Origin: an uncultured Bacilli bacterium
GTDB lineage: Bacteria > Bacillota_I > Bacilli_A > RF39 > UBA660
NCBI GenBank assembly: GCA_947598345.1
Contig: CANQFF010000057.1
Coordinates: forward strand, 1-5,983
Direction of reading: 5' to 3'
DNA length: 5,983 nt
Of the stretch, positions 4,874 through 5,983 are shown piece by piece. The notes under the pieces were generated by a model, which saw only the letters and a program-made list of their open reading frames with translations, was not told the origin of the DNA and did not search any database. Within the stretch, counting starts at the first letter, position 1; each line of letters starts with the position of its first letter. The position numbers were made by a program, and so were the translations under genes.

Positions 4874-5905
4874 ATGAATTATATAGGTTCAAAATATTCA
4901 ATATTAAGTTACATAGATGAAGTAGTAGAAGATTTTGTAAAACCTAAAAAAGATATAACATTTTGTGATATATTTGCTGGTACTGGAGTTGTATCAAAAT
5001 ATTTTAAAGAAAAAGGTTACAATATTATAGCGAACGATATACAGTATTTTAGTTATGCAATTATAAAAGGAATAATTGAAAATAGTACTGAATTGAAATT
5101 TGAAAAACTAGATAAAAAGCATATTGATCCATTTATATGCTTAAATGGTTTAGCTGGGAAAAAGGGATTTATCTATAAAAATTATTCATTAGGTGGCACG
5201 AAAAAGAAAGAATTTCAAAGACAGTATTTTAGTGATGAGAATGCTAGGAAAATTGATGCATGTAGGATGAAGATTGAAAAATGGAAAAATAAAAGTTTAA
5301 TAACAGATAGTGAATATTATTATTTAATAGCTTGTTTATTAGAAGCAGCTGATAAAGTTGCAAATACAGCATCAGTATACGAAGCATTTTTAAAGGATTT
5401 AAAGAGTAGCGCTATTAAGCCAATCAGGATTGAACCTTTAGAATTAGTATTTAAAAATAAAAAATATGAAATTTATAATAAAGATTCTAAAGAACTAATA
5501 GATGAAATAAAAGGTGACATACTTTATTTGGATCCACCATATAATAATAGAAAATACGACACAAATTATCATATATTAGAAACTATTGCTCTTTACGATA
5601 ATCCAAAAATCAAAGGTAAAACTGGTACGAGAATAGAGGATACAAAAAAATCGAATTATTGTGTAAAAAGCAAAGCTGCTAAAGAATTAGAAGATTTAAT
5701 AAAAAGAGCAAAATTTAAATATATTTTATTAAGCTATAATGATGAAGGTATAATTTCTATTGAAGAAATAGAAAGCATTATGAAAAAATATGGAAATTAT
5801 AAAAGATATTCTAAAAAACATAGAAGATTTAAATCTGATAGTACAAAAAAGTCAAAGAAAAATTATACAATAGAGTATATACATTGTTTAGAAAAAAATA
5901 AATAA
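4874..5905 (+). CDS. D12/Dam-type N6-adenine DNA methyltransferase (COG3392-like), orphan
   Basis: An S-adenosylmethionine-dependent methylase expected to modify adenine N6 in a specific DNA sequence. Seen: N-terminal NYIGSK (2-7, motif X type), SAM-binding motif I CDIFAGTGVVSKYF (31-44), ANDIQ (53-57) as the acidic motif II region, catalytic DPPYNNRKYD (220-229; DPPY of motif IV), then LLSYNDEG (285-292) after it. The motif order X-I-IV fits the alpha/D12 class. The middle contains GGTKKKEFQRQYFSDENARKID (108-129) and YYYLIACLLEAADKVANTASVYEAF (148-172), a combination I associate with the COG3392 adenine methylases; this subgroup placement is from memory. The 343 residues appear intact. The lysine-rich tail may contact DNA. 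The ATG has the GGTGG site 4 nt upstream. No restriction endonuclease or specificity subunit is present downstream to the window end, and a strong terminator follows, so it looks monocistronic. The target sequence cannot be read from the protein. Confidence 0.9.
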   Translation: MNYIGSKYSILSYIDEVVEDFVKPKKDITFCDIFAGTGVVSKYFKEKGYNIIANDIQYFSYAIIKGIIENSTELKFEKLDKKHIDPFICLNGLAGKKGFIYKNYSLGGTKKKEFQRQYFSDENARKIDACRMKIEKWKNKSLITDSEYYYLIACLLEAADKVANTASVYEAFLKDLKSSAIKPIRIEPLELVFKNKKYEIYNKDSKELIDEIKGDILYLDPPYNNRKYDTNYHILETIALYDNPKIKGKTGTRIEDTKKSNYCVKSKAAKELEDLIKRAKFKYILLSYNDEGIISIEEIESIMKKYGNYKRYSKKHRRFKSDSTKKSKKNYTIEYIHCLEKNK

Positions 5906-5937
5906 ACCAGGATTAGGACACGAAAGAAATGATAAAT

Positions 5938-5980
5938 AGATGTTTTAGCCATATAAAATAATGGTTAAAACATCTTTTTT
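5938..5980 (+). terminator. Strong intrinsic terminator after the methyltransferase gene
   Basis: AGATGTTTTAGCCAT (5938-5952) pairs with ATGGTTAAAACATCT (5961-5975): 15 bp with one G-U pair, an 8-nt loop and a T-run to 5980. This is the longest perfect stem in the window and closes the methyltransferase transcript. Confidence 0.9.
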
Positions 5981-5983
5981 AAG

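Noticed and set aside
4874..5905. Complete restriction-modification or anti-phage system including the membrane protein
   Set aside because: No nuclease, helicase or specificity gene is visible, and the membrane protein and methylase are separated by a terminator, so there is no evidence that they act together.

Overview
This is a very AT-rich window that reads as a chromosomal housekeeping region of a low-GC Firmicutes (Bacilli-type) bacterium, possibly one of the small-genome uncultivated or Mollicutes-related lineages. All convincing genes lie on the + strand. The genetic code is standard: tryptophan is TGG, for example in TsaE, and TGA acts as a real stop for tsaE and tsaB. This argues against Mycoplasma/Spiroplasma code 4. 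The order tsaE-tsaB-rimI-tsaD matches the ydiBCDE arrangement of Bacillus subtilis.

Layout. Bases 1 to about 65 are the 3' part of a 5S rRNA, the end of an rRNA operon cut by the window edge, followed by a hairpin terminator (81-126). Bases 127-398 hold no gene, only AT-rich DNA with a terminator-like inverted repeat (288-332) and an extended -10 promoter (384-392). Bases 409-2891 form a tight operon for the tRNA t6A37 modification: tsaE, tsaB, rimI and tsaD, with ATGA overlaps or a 1-nt gap.

Bases 2910-4411 are the infC-rpmI-rplT operon (IF3, L35, L20). It has a perfect consensus promoter (TTGACA-17-TATAAT) and a leader of about 145 nt. In the leader an 8-bp long-range antiterminator helix and an intrinsic terminator compete for the same strand, which is the architecture expected of an L20-dependent attenuator. 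infC itself appears to start at a rare ATA codon, so IF3 probably also controls its own translation. rplT carries a C-terminal extension of about 65 residues ending in a Rho-N/SAP-like helical module. A terminator overlaps its stop codon.

Bases 4413-5980 hold two separately promoted accessory genes: a 102-residue three-helix membrane protein of unknown function, and a D12/Dam-type N6-adenine DNA methyltransferase with no restriction partner in view. Terminators follow both, and the one at 5938-5980 is the strongest in the window.

No mobile element, CRISPR array or clearly new multi-gene system is visible. The most notable points are the infC leader (attenuator, a possible 12-codon leader ORF and the ATA start), the L20 fusion, and the three-arm switchable hairpin at the rplT end.
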